Shown here: positions 14,970 to 23,083 of the stretch, one piece after another
How positions within the stretch are numbered: position 1 is the first letter of the stretch
How the letters are laid out: each line of letters begins with the position of its first letter
Assembly (NCBI GenBank): GCA_031376885.1
Contig: JANMEL010000269.1
Location: forward strand, 1-28,103
Direction of reading: 5' to 3'
Length of the DNA stretch: 28,103 bases
DNA from: Chamaesiphon sp031376885
GTDB lineage: Bacteria > Cyanobacteriota > Cyanobacteriia > Cyanobacteriales > Chamaesiphonaceae
Notes under the pieces: generated by a model
Seen by the model: the letters and a program-made list of their open reading frames with translations, nothing else
What the model was told of the DNA's origin: nothing
The model's database searches: none
Translations under genes and position numbers: made by a program

Positions 14970-16339
14970 TACTTTAACCCAATTTTAGTTAAAACTTCAT
15001 CTGCCAAAATATCGAACTCCATCGCTGATGTTTGCGCGTTAGTATTTGACTCAGCATATTTAAAGATCGATTTTGGATCTGGCGATTCAATCTCACCCAC
15101 CATGATAGTCTTATTAAAAGACTCTGATAATGCAGTGCGATCGTAAATCACTGATTCCATCAGCGACATTTCATAGCGAGTACTTATAACTGCTCTTTGT
15201 TTTGGAAATGTATATTGAATGAATCGAGCATTTGTCGATATCTTTGATGCCAACACGCCTAATATTTCGATTGGTTCTTTACCAAACGTCGATCGACTCT
15301 CATTAATGGTTTTGAGAAACTCTTTTACAGTCGGTAAACCTTGATTGGCAAATGGTTTTAGATCGGATGGAATAATTAGATAATCGGCAGTAATTAGGGC
15401 GACTTCTGCGTAGATATCTCTTGAAGGTGGTGTATCGATAATAACTAGATCGTAATTATTGTCTACTCGCTTCAGTTTAGTCATCAATCTAGTTCGACTT
15501 GTCATCATTGTTGTCAAATCACCCTGCTTATCGATCAGATTGATATGTGCCGGAATGACATCAATTTCTGGATTGTTAAAATACTGAGACTTGCGGACGA
15601 TATCATCGATAAAGTTGGTGTCACCACTAGTTAGTAAGTCACAGACATTTCGATCGCGTAAATCATCATCTTCATCAAATTGAAATTTCACTAAGCCTGT
15701 CGCGAAGGTACTATTTGCCTGAGCATCGATATCAATCAATAGTACTCGAAAACCTTTGGTACTAAAAGCCGCCGCCAGATTGGTAGAGACAGTGGTTTTA
15801 CCAACACCACCTTTATTATGGTAGACAGCGATAGTTTTCATTGATGATAATTTTGGGGATGAAGTAATTATAGCAGGAGTAGATTTGAGCTGAGGTATTA
15901 GTAATTGAGATTGCAACTGTTGGCAGCCAATTATATTTTCGATCTCTGCAAATCGACGATCGATATCTTTACCAAGACAGCAAAATACTAAATCTACAGC
16001 ATCAATCTCTTGAGCATAGATTCTTAATTCTTTACCATTTGTCAATACCCCATAAGGAATATTTAAACTTGTCAAGTACTCCCTAAGCTGGCGCACATGT
16101 TTGTCTAGATTTCTTTGGGGATTTTTTGCTTCTAGTACCAAGCCTAATGGCGATTTTAGATCGAGTTTATAGCCTAGCTTTTGGGGAAATGCTAGAAAAT
16201 CTAATCTGATTTTACCAAAACTTACCTCTTGATGCCATGTGTCAGGAGCATAGCCTAATTTTGGTAATAGATATTGAACGATAAGTTTACTTTCAACTTC
16301 GCTCTCATTTCGACATAGTTCGGGATTAAAATTCAACAT
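14969..16339 (-). CDS. ParA-type ATPase fused to an N-terminal HsdR-like nuclease domain
   Basis: A 456-residue two-domain protein. Residues 1-145 resemble the type I restriction HsdR N-terminal nuclease domain. The acidic helix has E12/E14 in NESEVESKLIVQYLLPKLGY, then Asp47 in RLDFLAF, the LEAK pair Glu70-Lys72, and a QxxxY element at 84-88. Together these give a complete PD-(D/E)xK set with the RecB/HsdR Q motif. Residues 168-456 are a ParA/MinD ATPase with the deviant Walker A KGGVGKTT (176-183, signature Lys176), Walker A' IDIDAQANST near 202-211 and Walker B LVIIDTPPS with Asp302. A 20-residue linker joins the halves. It lacks the N-terminal HTH of plasmid ParA. It starts 5 bases after the small upstream gene and overlaps the ParB-like gene by one base. 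Canonical partition is unlikely to need a nuclease, so defence or DNA surveillance is inferred. Confidence 0.85.
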   Translation of the reverse strand: MLNFNPELCRNESEVESKLIVQYLLPKLGYAPDTWHQEVSFGKIRLDFLAFPQKLGYKLDLKSPLGLVLEAKNPQRNLDKHVRQLREYLTSLNIPYGVLTNGKELRIYAQEIDAVDLVFCCLGKDIDRRFAEIENIIGCQQLQSQLLIPQLKSTPAIITSSPKLSSMKTIAVYHNKGGVGKTTVSTNLAAAFSTKGFRVLLIDIDAQANSTFATGLVKFQFDEDDDLRDRNVCDLLTSGDTNFIDDIVRKSQYFNNPEIDVIPAHINLIDKQGDLTTMMTSRTRLMTKLKRVDNNYDLVIIDTPPSRDIYAEVALITADYLIIPSDLKPFANQGLPTVKEFLKTINESRSTFGKEPIEILGVLASKISTNARFIQYTFPKQRAVISTRYEMSLMESVIYDRTALSESFNKTIMVGEIESPDPKSIFKYAESNTNAQTSAMEFDILADEVLTKIGLK

Positions 16340-16344
16340 TAACC

Positions 16345-16611
16345 TCAGCGAGTCATTCCCCGAATCATATACCCAAACACCAACCCAATCGTCAATGCAC
16401 CAGCTTTGCCCGTTTGCAAGAAATCTGCCCAGGCGACTTGTAGATTAGCCACTAAATCGATATTTTCAAACTGTTGAGCGAGCATCAACCCATGAGTAGA
16501 GATCGTAAATTGGAAATCGACAACAGACGAGACTAGTTGAGTTGATTCGATCGTATTCATCATAATTGACATAAATCGAACTAGTAATGATAGTTTCCCT
16601 ATTGTGCCCAT
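16345..16611 (-). CDS. Small protein with a C-terminal hydrophobic segment, first gene of the ParAB-like run
   Basis: An 88-residue frame whose stop lies 5 bases before the ParA-like start. No family is recognised. The middle (STHGLMLAQQFENIDLVANL) is helical, and the end GALTIGLVFGYMIRGMTR is a short hydrophobic stretch with a basic tail that could sit in the membrane. Start choice is open: Met1 at 16611, or Met14, 17 or 18 (16572, 16563, 16560), none with a good ribosome site. Tight spacing argues for co-transcription with the ParA-like gene. dacB ends 181 bases upstream on the same strand, and that gap shows no gene. Confidence 0.55.
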   Translation of the reverse strand: MGTIGKLSLLVRFMSIMMNTIESTQLVSSVVDFQFTISTHGLMLAQQFENIDLVANLQVAWADFLQTGKAGALTIGLVFGYMIRGMTR

Positions 16612-16792
16612 TAACAGGATTAGATCGATCGTCTAGCAAGGCGGGGGTCAGATGTCACCAAAAAGTCCAATCTTGTCTAGTCGGGTTATCCGCCTAGTTG
16701 GGTTTCCCTAAGTGCAGCACCTTTTCACGATCACCCAAAAGTGCAATCGGTGCTCTACTGGCGGTGAGTCAAGTCGAATGGTGATTTCCACA

Positions 16793-18292
16793 TTACTCTG
16801 ATTTTGGCACAATGGCAACGTTACGATCTATATCCCCAAAATATGCGGGTAGATTATTATGTCTGGATAAAGCTGGAGGTGTTTGTTTTACTTCCCCCCA
16901 TTCTTTCGCTAAAGCTTTGAGTAATAGATCTTGCTGTTGACGGAGTGTCCCAATTTGAGTACCCTTGTTAATAATCACAAACCAGACTAAACCTCGATCG
17001 CGTGTTGGCATCACTCCACTTAATGCGCTAACTTGATTCAATGTACCTGTTTTGATGGTCGTGCCCATCGGCAAATAACGATCCTTGAGTGTACCGATTT
17101 TTTCCATCCCAGCGACTGGAAATATATCTGCGAGGGTGAGGTTGGCTGGTTGGAGTTGCTGCTGGAGCGTGCGGAAGATTTGACATACGGCACGGGGAGA
17201 GAGCCGATTTTCCACTCCCAAACCGGAGCCGTTAATTAGTTGGATTTCTGCAAGGGGGAATTTGGCAGTAGTCGCGGCAATTTTCATCACTTGCTCGGCT
17301 CCACCTACGCTATCGGCGAGCATCTGCGCGATTTCGTTATTACTGTAGATATTCATTTGCCGGACGATTTCGATGAGGGGCAGCGATCGATGGCGAATCA
17401 ATGGTACAATAGGAGATGTGGGCGCGATAATTGTCAAAACTGCCCCAGCGATCGATACTTGAGGTGATTCTTTTGGATTTACTTTAGGGGCAGCAGGAGT
17501 TTTTTCAGGAGTTATGTCGGGTGCAGGAGAGGGATTGTCAGCAGTCACTTCAGGTATTGCAGGGCTTTCTTCAGGAGTTCGATCGGTGTTAACAGCAGGT
17601 GTGCCAGCATCAGGATCCGGTGCGGGCGGTTGCTTGGCAGCGGGAGCGACGGGGAGTTTGACAAGATTGACATCTTTAAAATCTGTATCGAGCAGTGCTG
17701 GGGGAAGATTAATCCCCGTTAAAGCTTGCTTGAGAAGTTCGCCCGCCTGTTGAGGATCCGCTTTATAGTTCATATGGAACTTACCCAATATAATCAGGTT
17801 TCCTGTGACCTTTCTGACCCCCAATTGATTTAAACTTTGAGCTAGAGCGATCGCATCTTCCCAGACAAATAAAGGATCGTCACCACCCTGAATCACCAAA
17901 TCTCCATTTAATACACCTGCGGATATCTCCCCACTCATACCGATAACTGTATCAAACCGTTTATCTAGCCCCCAAGTGGTGAGAGCCGCCAGAGATGTGG
18001 CTGTCTTCGTCAGAGAGGCGGCTGGAACCGGAGTTTTACCATTTATGTCCGCCAGCATGGTACTGTCGGTACGCAGCCATACTGATTGGCTCTTGGGTTC
18101 CAATCCTTGGGTTTTGAGCGTTGCGATATATTGAGTGACAGTTTTGCCCACACTCGGCTCTATTGGCTTGGGAAAATTCAGCCACGGTAATCCTTGCCAA
18201 GTCGCCGACTGTGCGAGAGACACTCTGTTGGTATCTACTCCAGCCAGATTAAACCAAACTCCCACTAACCCTGAAGAAACTAATTCCAACAT
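16793..18292 (-). CDS. dacB: D-alanyl-D-alanine carboxypeptidase/endopeptidase, PBP4 type
   Basis: This is a periplasmic low-molecular-mass penicillin-binding protein (peptidase family S13) that trims peptidoglycan cross-links. The three active-site motifs are present: SLTK at 93-96 (nucleophile Ser93), SNN at 317-319 and KTG at 414-416. Residues 217-279 form an unusual Pro/Glu/Ala-rich low-complexity insert between SLTK and SNN, probably a flexible loop. I chose the ATG at 18292 (MLELVSSGLVGVWFNLAGV), whose hydrophobic start serves as export signal and which resembles other cyanobacterial PBP4 N-termini. The frame stays open 23 codons further. A ribosome site is not obvious. Directly upstream lies a displaced chlD 3' end. 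Confidence 0.9.
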   Translation of the reverse strand: MLELVSSGLVGVWFNLAGVDTNRVSLAQSATWQGLPWLNFPKPIEPSVGKTVTQYIATLKTQGLEPKSQSVWLRTDSTMLADINGKTPVPAASLTKTATSLAALTTWGLDKRFDTVIGMSGEISAGVLNGDLVIQGGDDPLFVWEDAIALAQSLNQLGVRKVTGNLIILGKFHMNYKADPQQAGELLKQALTGINLPPALLDTDFKDVNLVKLPVAPAAKQPPAPDPDAGTPAVNTDRTPEESPAIPEVTADNPSPAPDITPEKTPAAPKVNPKESPQVSIAGAVLTIIAPTSPIVPLIRHRSLPLIEIVRQMNIYSNNEIAQMLADSVGGAEQVMKIAATTAKFPLAEIQLINGSGLGVENRLSPRAVCQIFRTLQQQLQPANLTLADIFPVAGMEKIGTLKDRYLPMGTTIKTGTLNQVSALSGVMPTRDRGLVWFVIINKGTQIGTLRQQQDLLLKALAKEWGEVKQTPPALSRHNNLPAYFGDIDRNVAIVPKSE

Positions 18293-18372
18293 GATATATT
18301 TCGATCGCAAACTAGCTCCTAGAATACCGCAGCTCAGGGGGTGAGGGCTAGACCGTTTCAAGACATACCCCT

Positions 18373-18785
18373 GGGATCTTATCGCATATCGGCGATCGCA
18401 CTCATAGCAGTAGCAGCGATGGCTTGTTCGCTGATTGTAAGGTGCAAATCTTTTTTCGTAGGTTGGGTTGAAGAATGAAACCCAACCGCTCTAGGGTGCT
18501 GGCGTGGTTCGTTGGGTTTTGCTTACTTCGACTTCGCTCAGTACAAGCCGCGCAACCCAACCTACGATTTTTCAAGGTTTCAGGAGTTTTGCACCTTACA
18601 ATCAGGGCTTGTTCGTTAGCTTTGGGGAGATGATGATATTTACCATTAGCTTGTTTGGCAAGTTCTTTGGCAAATCCAGTGGAGATAAATTTATTCTCAG
18701 TATCGATTACCAATAACTTAATCCCCAAACCACGAATTCGACTGGTAATATTTAATAACTCCGCCTTAATATCTGGCTTCTTGAG
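18373..18785 (-). pseudogene. Displaced copy of the chlD 3' end, split by a MITE
   Basis: About the last 68 codons of chlD are duplicated here. KPDIKAELLNITSRIRGLG onward to QANGKYHHLPKANEQA matches intact ChlD with scattered, mostly synonymous changes. A 175-bp MITE interrupts it after NEQA, and the rest (AATAMSAIADMR-like codons, then the stop near 18379) continues beyond it. Similarity ends abruptly upstream of KPDIK (about 18785) and a few bases after the stop (about 18373). It has no start and no AAA+ domain, so it cannot make a functional subunit. The fused open frame through the MITE is spurious. It is in the same orientation as chlD at 23681-25753. Confidence 0.9.
18431..18605. mobile_element. 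MITE-like element with 18-bp terminal inverted repeats and 10-bp target duplication
   Basis: The ends are CTGATTGTAAGGTGCAAA and its reverse complement. The insertion is flanked by a perfect 10-bp direct repeat GGCTTGTTCG (18421-18430 and 18606-18615). Intact chlD shows the unduplicated site (CGCTTGTTCG once), so the boundaries are proven by comparison. At 175 bp it is non-autonomous. Inside are a second inverted pair, GTAGGTTGGGTT near 18458 and AACCCAACCTAC near 18554, and a TTCGACTTCGCTCAG motif. Another copy of one end lies at 21770. Confidence 0.9.
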
Positions 18786-18821
18786 GATTCGGGTTTCCTG
18801 ATGCTGTGACCGATCGACCAA

Positions 18822-19518
18822 TTGCTACCCAAACATCTCCATTGTATCCGAATCCTGGCGATCGACCCCGACATATCTGAGCGGATTGGCGATTCTCATT
18901 CTCAGAGGCTACTTCCAATCCACTTTTTGTTAAATCGATTTTAGTACAGCTTTAGGTGGTCACTGAAGCTCCTCTATTATTTTGAAAAATTCATCTAACT
19001 ATTAACGTAATTAAGAATACAGTAAATCGCCACAACCGATATAGTGGCTATAATTTAGCCGCCAAGGGTGTGATAATGTAAACTCTATCACCCTTGAATC
19101 GATCGTCTGAACTTCAACTCCCATCACCTTTTCACTTTTCTCAGTATCACAATTTTTGAAATTATACCGTTTATTCGGCTTAAAATTTCAGTACGGTTTG
19201 TAGCAATATTGACATTGACTTTGAAAATAATAGATGTTATCGTATGAGCATAATTTCACAGGTTAAGATTGAAGTAACTTTCAAATGCTGTTTCTAAAGC
19301 TTATCACTAGATATTTTTGTTACGAATATGGTTAGCCAAGTATTTTATTAGATCACCTAATTTATATATATATATATATATATATAGCAACCTTAAACAA
19401 GTTTAAATTTAGCTATTGAATTGATAAATTTTTCTGATCTGATAAACTATTCGTGGTTATTGCAAGATATTGTAATAACCTAAAGCTTTAAATTATATAG
19501 AAATTGGAGATAATATTA
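18822..19518. other. Gene-free left flank of the island
   Basis: About 700 bases hold no supported gene. At 19064-19095 an inverted repeat (AAGGGTG, GATA ... TATC, ACCCTT) contains the 18-mer AGGGTGTGATAATGTAAA (19065-19082), whose exact reverse complement recurs at 23375-23392. A (TA)12 microsatellite occupies 19363-19386. The remainder is AT-rich and should carry the promoter of the metallopeptidase-like gene. Confidence 0.6.
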
Positions 19519-20361
19519 ATGGCGAATAAACAACTAAATACTCTGAGTGACGACAGAGTTTTTGCATCTTTTTTAAAAAATATCCAGCTCAATGAAGTGG
19601 CTATGTCTAAAAAAGGTGTCACGGCGGAGACTAAATTAAAGTTTCTAGAGACTCTATCAAATGTTGCAATGCGTAAAATAGGTTTTCCTACAGTCTCTTT
19701 CCCGATCGTTGAAGTTCATAAAGAAGATAACGGTAAGCCAGCAGCAGACATATACGCTCTGTATGACGATTATTCAGGAAATAAAGTTGTCTTCAGTAGG
19801 ACTAGGATAAATAAAGCAGTAAGTGAAAAGTTTTTAATTGATGAATTTCGCAAGCTTGCAGTAACAGCTTATCATGAATTGAGACATGTAGAACAGCAAT
19901 TTTGTGCATTACAGTATCGGTATCAAATACAGGCTCAATCAGATATTAGAAAGAAAAATGTACCTCGCGTACTTCAGGGAATAACTACAAATGGTAAGCG
20001 AGAATATGTGCCTAGACTTATAGGTACAGAAATTGAATCACCTGCTCGTACCACAAAACTTGCTTTAGATCGGACAGAATATGCTCGAAAAATGATTGAA
20101 GCGATGTATGATAAAGTAGTGCAACAAAATGAGCTAAAAGAAAACAAACGAATAGTAGAAAGAGATGCTTATAATTTTAGTCGAGAAGGATACCGAATTT
20201 TGAGCGTTGGTCGGGATCCTAGAATAAGCGATCTCTGGAACAAACCCGCATTTGATAATGTCAATTATCAACTAACCGATGGCTATGTTGACAATGATGC
20301 AGGTGAATATTCAGCACGGCCACTGTTCAAGAATTTAAATATTTTTAATTCGATATTCTAA
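19519..20361 (+). CDS. Putative zinc metallopeptidase (HExxH), unrecognised family
   Basis: A 280-residue soluble protein without signal peptide. The helix AYHELRHVEQQF places HELRH at 119-123, a complete HExxH zinc site followed by VEQQ, much like DUF4157-type peptidases (HELxHVxQQ). A possible third ligand is Glu214 in IVERDAYNF. Before the helix lie beta strands (FPTVSFPIVEVH, ADIYALYDDY, KVVFSRTRINK), the usual order in zincin folds. I chose ATG 19519 (MANKQLNTLSDD) because GGAGA lies about 9 bases upstream. An ATG at 19504 overlaps that ribosome site. It is followed on the same strand by an unknown gene 131 bases later. It may be a secreted-system effector or a processing protease. Activity is inferred from the motif alone. 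Confidence 0.7.
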   Translation: MANKQLNTLSDDRVFASFLKNIQLNEVAMSKKGVTAETKLKFLETLSNVAMRKIGFPTVSFPIVEVHKEDNGKPAADIYALYDDYSGNKVVFSRTRINKAVSEKFLIDEFRKLAVTAYHELRHVEQQFCALQYRYQIQAQSDIRKKNVPRVLQGITTNGKREYVPRLIGTEIESPARTTKLALDRTEYARKMIEAMYDKVVQQNELKENKRIVERDAYNFSREGYRILSVGRDPRISDLWNKPAFDNVNYQLTDGYVDNDAGEYSARPLFKNLNIFNSIF

Positions 20362-20422
20362 AAATAAAATTTGAGTTTATCAAGATTTGCTTCACAATAA
20401 ATAAAGTAAGTAAAGATATTTA

Positions 20423-20457
20423 ATCATGATAAATATGTAGAAAGATATCATGATAAA
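20423..20457. repeat. Pair of ATCATGATAAA direct repeats upstream of the 406-residue gene
   Basis: ATCATGATAAA occurs at 20423-20433 and 20447-20457. Each copy contains the palindrome ATCATGAT. The 24-base spacing is a little over two helical turns, which would suit a dimeric regulator. It could be an operator for the gene starting at 20493. Confidence 0.35.
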
Positions 20458-20492
20458 GGCAAACCTATTTCATTTTCATCAAAACGAAAATT

Positions 20493-21713
20493 ATGCTATT
20501 ACAATTCAGTAGTATTTTATCTATTCCTACTTCTATTGCTATCATTAAAGAAATAGAGGAAGTTTATCCGACATGGACAACAGCACAGTTAATTTATAAT
20601 TTACGCTTCATTAGTTCTCTTGATAATGAATTATCTGAAACATTATTTACGTTAGGCAATGGATCTAGCTTTCTGCCAAAAGGTAAGTTAACACAAGTCG
20701 ATCTTTATAGCTTAACTAGTACGATCGCCCAACAAATCTCTAGTGGCAATGGTTTTTATGAAGAAGTTGGTATTAGTATCGATCCATCTACTGGGCGTAA
20801 AGTTTCTTTAGGACATGCTATATCAGGAATTTCAGCAGTTCTTTATGATTGGTATCGATCAACTAATAATTTCACAGACAGTCAAACTATACAACTTTTA
20901 AAAGGGGTACAGTTCTCCATCCCAATTTTAAATATAGATGGAGTACCTACCCCATCTATAGATTCGCCTACAACTTTTGAACTTCTTCCCAATAAACTTT
21001 CTATTGATTCTTTGTATGCTATGACGATAGCTGGAGACATCGCACGGACAATTACAGGGAATGAACAGTTATGGACTGAAGAATCCTACCCTGTTGAAAT
21101 AGGCGGAATAGGCACAGAGGCTTCATCGGCAGAACTATATGGAAATATAGATGGTTTTTGGATGGGAACATGGCTGCGTACTGATAAAGGTCAATACATT
21201 TGTGAGAGGATGAATTTACCAATCAACCATCCGAATAATGTAAAACTTAGCACGCTTCTCGGTGAATACTACGGGACGATCAAAATAGAGAATCGAATTC
21301 TTAATATGACAACTAAATTTGGAACGAACTTAATATCAAATTTACGGTTTTCAAACTTATTGGGAATGATGAAAGATCCAAATTTTAGATTAAACACCTT
21401 GACTCAAGTGATTATATATCAATTAATTTATTCTGAATTTACCGAAATTGGAAAGTCAGATTTTGAGAATAGTATCAAAGCTTGGGCTGCATTTGAATCG
21501 TGGTGCGTTTCTGAATTTAATAAATTGCGTAACGCAAGTATTTTAAGTAGAGAAACAGGAGAATCTTTTAGTGATTGCATCGATGAATATGGAGATCTTA
21601 GTTGCTTGAACTTAGACAATTACTTTAAGTCTGAATTGAGTGATGCTAATCTTATTTCAGGAGACTTTATTAGTTGGTACCCTCGGCATAATTTAATTGG
21701 TATTTATAGCTAA
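20493..21713 (+). CDS. Protein of unknown function (406 aa) with conserved-looking GHAISG, AGDI and GNIDG motifs
   Basis: I do not recognise a family with certainty. The protein has no signal peptide. Candidate functional motifs are SLGHAISGISAVLYDWY (residues about 105-121), DSLYAMTIAGDIARTI near 170-187 and SAELYGNIDGFWMGTW near 212-227. The ordered His and Asp residues set among small residues look like an active or binding site in the first 230 residues. The last ~170 residues are mixed helix with a C-terminal ESFSDCIDEYGDLSCLNLD containing two Cys. No Shine-Dalgarno sequence precedes the ATG. It sits between the metallopeptidase-like and LRR genes on the same strand, and base composition is AT-rich compared with the core genes, fitting horizontal transfer. 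Confidence 0.65.
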   Translation: MLLQFSSILSIPTSIAIIKEIEEVYPTWTTAQLIYNLRFISSLDNELSETLFTLGNGSSFLPKGKLTQVDLYSLTSTIAQQISSGNGFYEEVGISIDPSTGRKVSLGHAISGISAVLYDWYRSTNNFTDSQTIQLLKGVQFSIPILNIDGVPTPSIDSPTTFELLPNKLSIDSLYAMTIAGDIARTITGNEQLWTEESYPVEIGGIGTEASSAELYGNIDGFWMGTWLRTDKGQYICERMNLPINHPNNVKLSTLLGEYYGTIKIENRILNMTTKFGTNLISNLRFSNLLGMMKDPNFRLNTLTQVIIYQLIYSEFTEIGKSDFENSIKAWAAFESWCVSEFNKLRNASILSRETGESFSDCIDEYGDLSCLNLDNYFKSELSDANLISGDFISWYPRHNLIGIYS

Positions 21714-21769
21714 GACTAGAAAAAGGAGATTTATAGCAATCCTATAATAAGCAGCTAGGTAGCTAACTC

Positions 21770-21828
21770 CTGATTGTAAGGTGCAAAACTCTGGGAGAAT
21801 TTGACTCTAGTTTTCCCCAAATTTGGGG
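21770..21828. mobile_element. Orphan end of the CTGATTGTAAGG element plus palindrome
   Basis: From 21770 the sequence shares 22 bases with the terminal repeat of the MITE at 18431-18605 (CTGATTGTAAGGTGCAAA plus ACTC). It then diverges, reaching a CCCCAAATTTGGGG palindrome at 21815-21828. No partner end is found before the LRR gene, so this is a truncated or longer decayed relative. The rest of 21714-22050 shows no gene. Confidence 0.6.
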
Positions 21829-22050
21829 TTTTAGGGGGGCTAATTAATTAAGTGTCGCTTGCATCCATCATCTTAAAGGCTGTTTAAAAAGGTGAAAAAT
21901 ATGCACTTACTTGAACCATTCAACCGATCGCCAAAATACCTATATTTACATACCAGACATTTTTATTCATAATTAGATTTTTGGAGAATCGAATAAATTC
22001 GGATATATACTAATACCTCTAAGTATCAACAGTCTTTTAGATCCAAAATC

Positions 22051-23073
22051 ATGAGAAAATCTCTAATATTAGCCAGCATTTCTATGCTAGTATTTCAATC
22101 ACTATTGGTACCAAGAGCTTTTGCAAAGCAACCGAAAATTAAAAGCTTTGCTAATTGGTGTCAACAACGAAATTATCTTCCTGCGGCTACTAAGCATACT
22201 ATAGATATATTATTGCGGGGATATAATACTAATAACTGTCAATATCTCGACCTACGGCTTAGAACTTTACGTAAACTAAATCTTAGTGAAGAAAAAATCA
22301 TTGATGTGAAGCCTTTAGCTAGTTTAACTAATTTACGTAGAATATATCTTAGTAAAAATAAAATTATTGACGTGAAGCCTTTAGCTGGTTTAACTAAACT
22401 AGATACACTCGATCTCAGTGAGAATCAAATTCGTGATATCAAGCCTTTAGCTAGTTTAACTAATTTAGACGAGTTAAGTCTCAATAATAATCAAATTATT
22501 GACATCAATTCCTTAGCTAGCTTAACCAAAATTGAGTATCTCGATCTTAGTAACAACAAAATCACTGATATAAGATCTTTGTCTGTTTTAACTAAATTAA
22601 TGTTTCTACGTCTGTACGACAATAAAATCACTGATATAAAATCTTTGTCTAGTTTGAGCGATTTACGCTCGGTACATCTTAATAATAATAAAATCAGTGA
22701 TATCAAGCCATTATCTACCTTGACTAAACTAAGTCTGCTTGTTCTCAATAATAATAAAATTAGTGATGTAAAATCTTTGTCTAGCTTAACTTATTTACGT
22801 GATTTATATCTCGAAAACAATAAAATTTACAATGTGAATTCTTTATCTAGTTTGACTAATTTAATCAGATTATATCTCGAAAACAACAAAATTTACAATG
22901 TGAATTCTTTATCTAGTTTGACTAATTTAATTACGTTACGTCTCCGAAACAATCAGATTAGTGATGTGAAATCATTGTCTAGCTTAATTGAGTTAATCGA
23001 ACTCGATCTTCGCGGTAATCTACTCACCGAAAAAGATTGTCCACTTAAGTCAGATATCTGCAAATTTAACTAA
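22051..23073 (+). CDS. Exported leucine-rich-repeat protein (internalin/SDS22-like)
   Basis: A 340-residue protein with a signal peptide (hydrophobic 4-20, predicted cut after AFA near 25). A short N-terminal cap with Cys follows (FANWCQQRNYLPAAT). From about residue 60 to 325 there are around eleven 22-residue leucine-rich repeats of consensus LxxLxLxxNKIxDVKSLSSLTN, the SDS22/internalin type. It ends with a capping LDLRGNLLTEKDCPLKSDIC. Such solenoids bind proteins. Exported location suggests a surface or periplasmic ligand, which is inferred. Two neighbouring units (RLYLENNKIYNVNSLSSLTN) are nearly identical at the DNA level, showing recent repeat expansion. A decayed second LRR copy follows. 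Confidence 0.85.
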   Translation: MRKSLILASISMLVFQSLLVPRAFAKQPKIKSFANWCQQRNYLPAATKHTIDILLRGYNTNNCQYLDLRLRTLRKLNLSEEKIIDVKPLASLTNLRRIYLSKNKIIDVKPLAGLTKLDTLDLSENQIRDIKPLASLTNLDELSLNNNQIIDINSLASLTKIEYLDLSNNKITDIRSLSVLTKLMFLRLYDNKITDIKSLSSLSDLRSVHLNNNKISDIKPLSTLTKLSLLVLNNNKISDVKSLSSLTYLRDLYLENNKIYNVNSLSSLTNLIRLYLENNKIYNVNSLSSLTNLITLRLRNNQISDVKSLSSLIELIELDLRGNLLTEKDCPLKSDICKFN

Positions 23074-23083
23074 TTAGCTGAGT

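Noticed and set aside
18402..18821. 139-codon frame read as a novel protein
   Set aside because: It is a chlD 3' fragment read into a MITE; the C-terminal half is repeat translation.
22260..23050. Regular 66-bp repeats considered as a CRISPR or satellite array
   Set aside because: They are in-frame leucine-rich-repeat codons within one open gene; there are no spacers.
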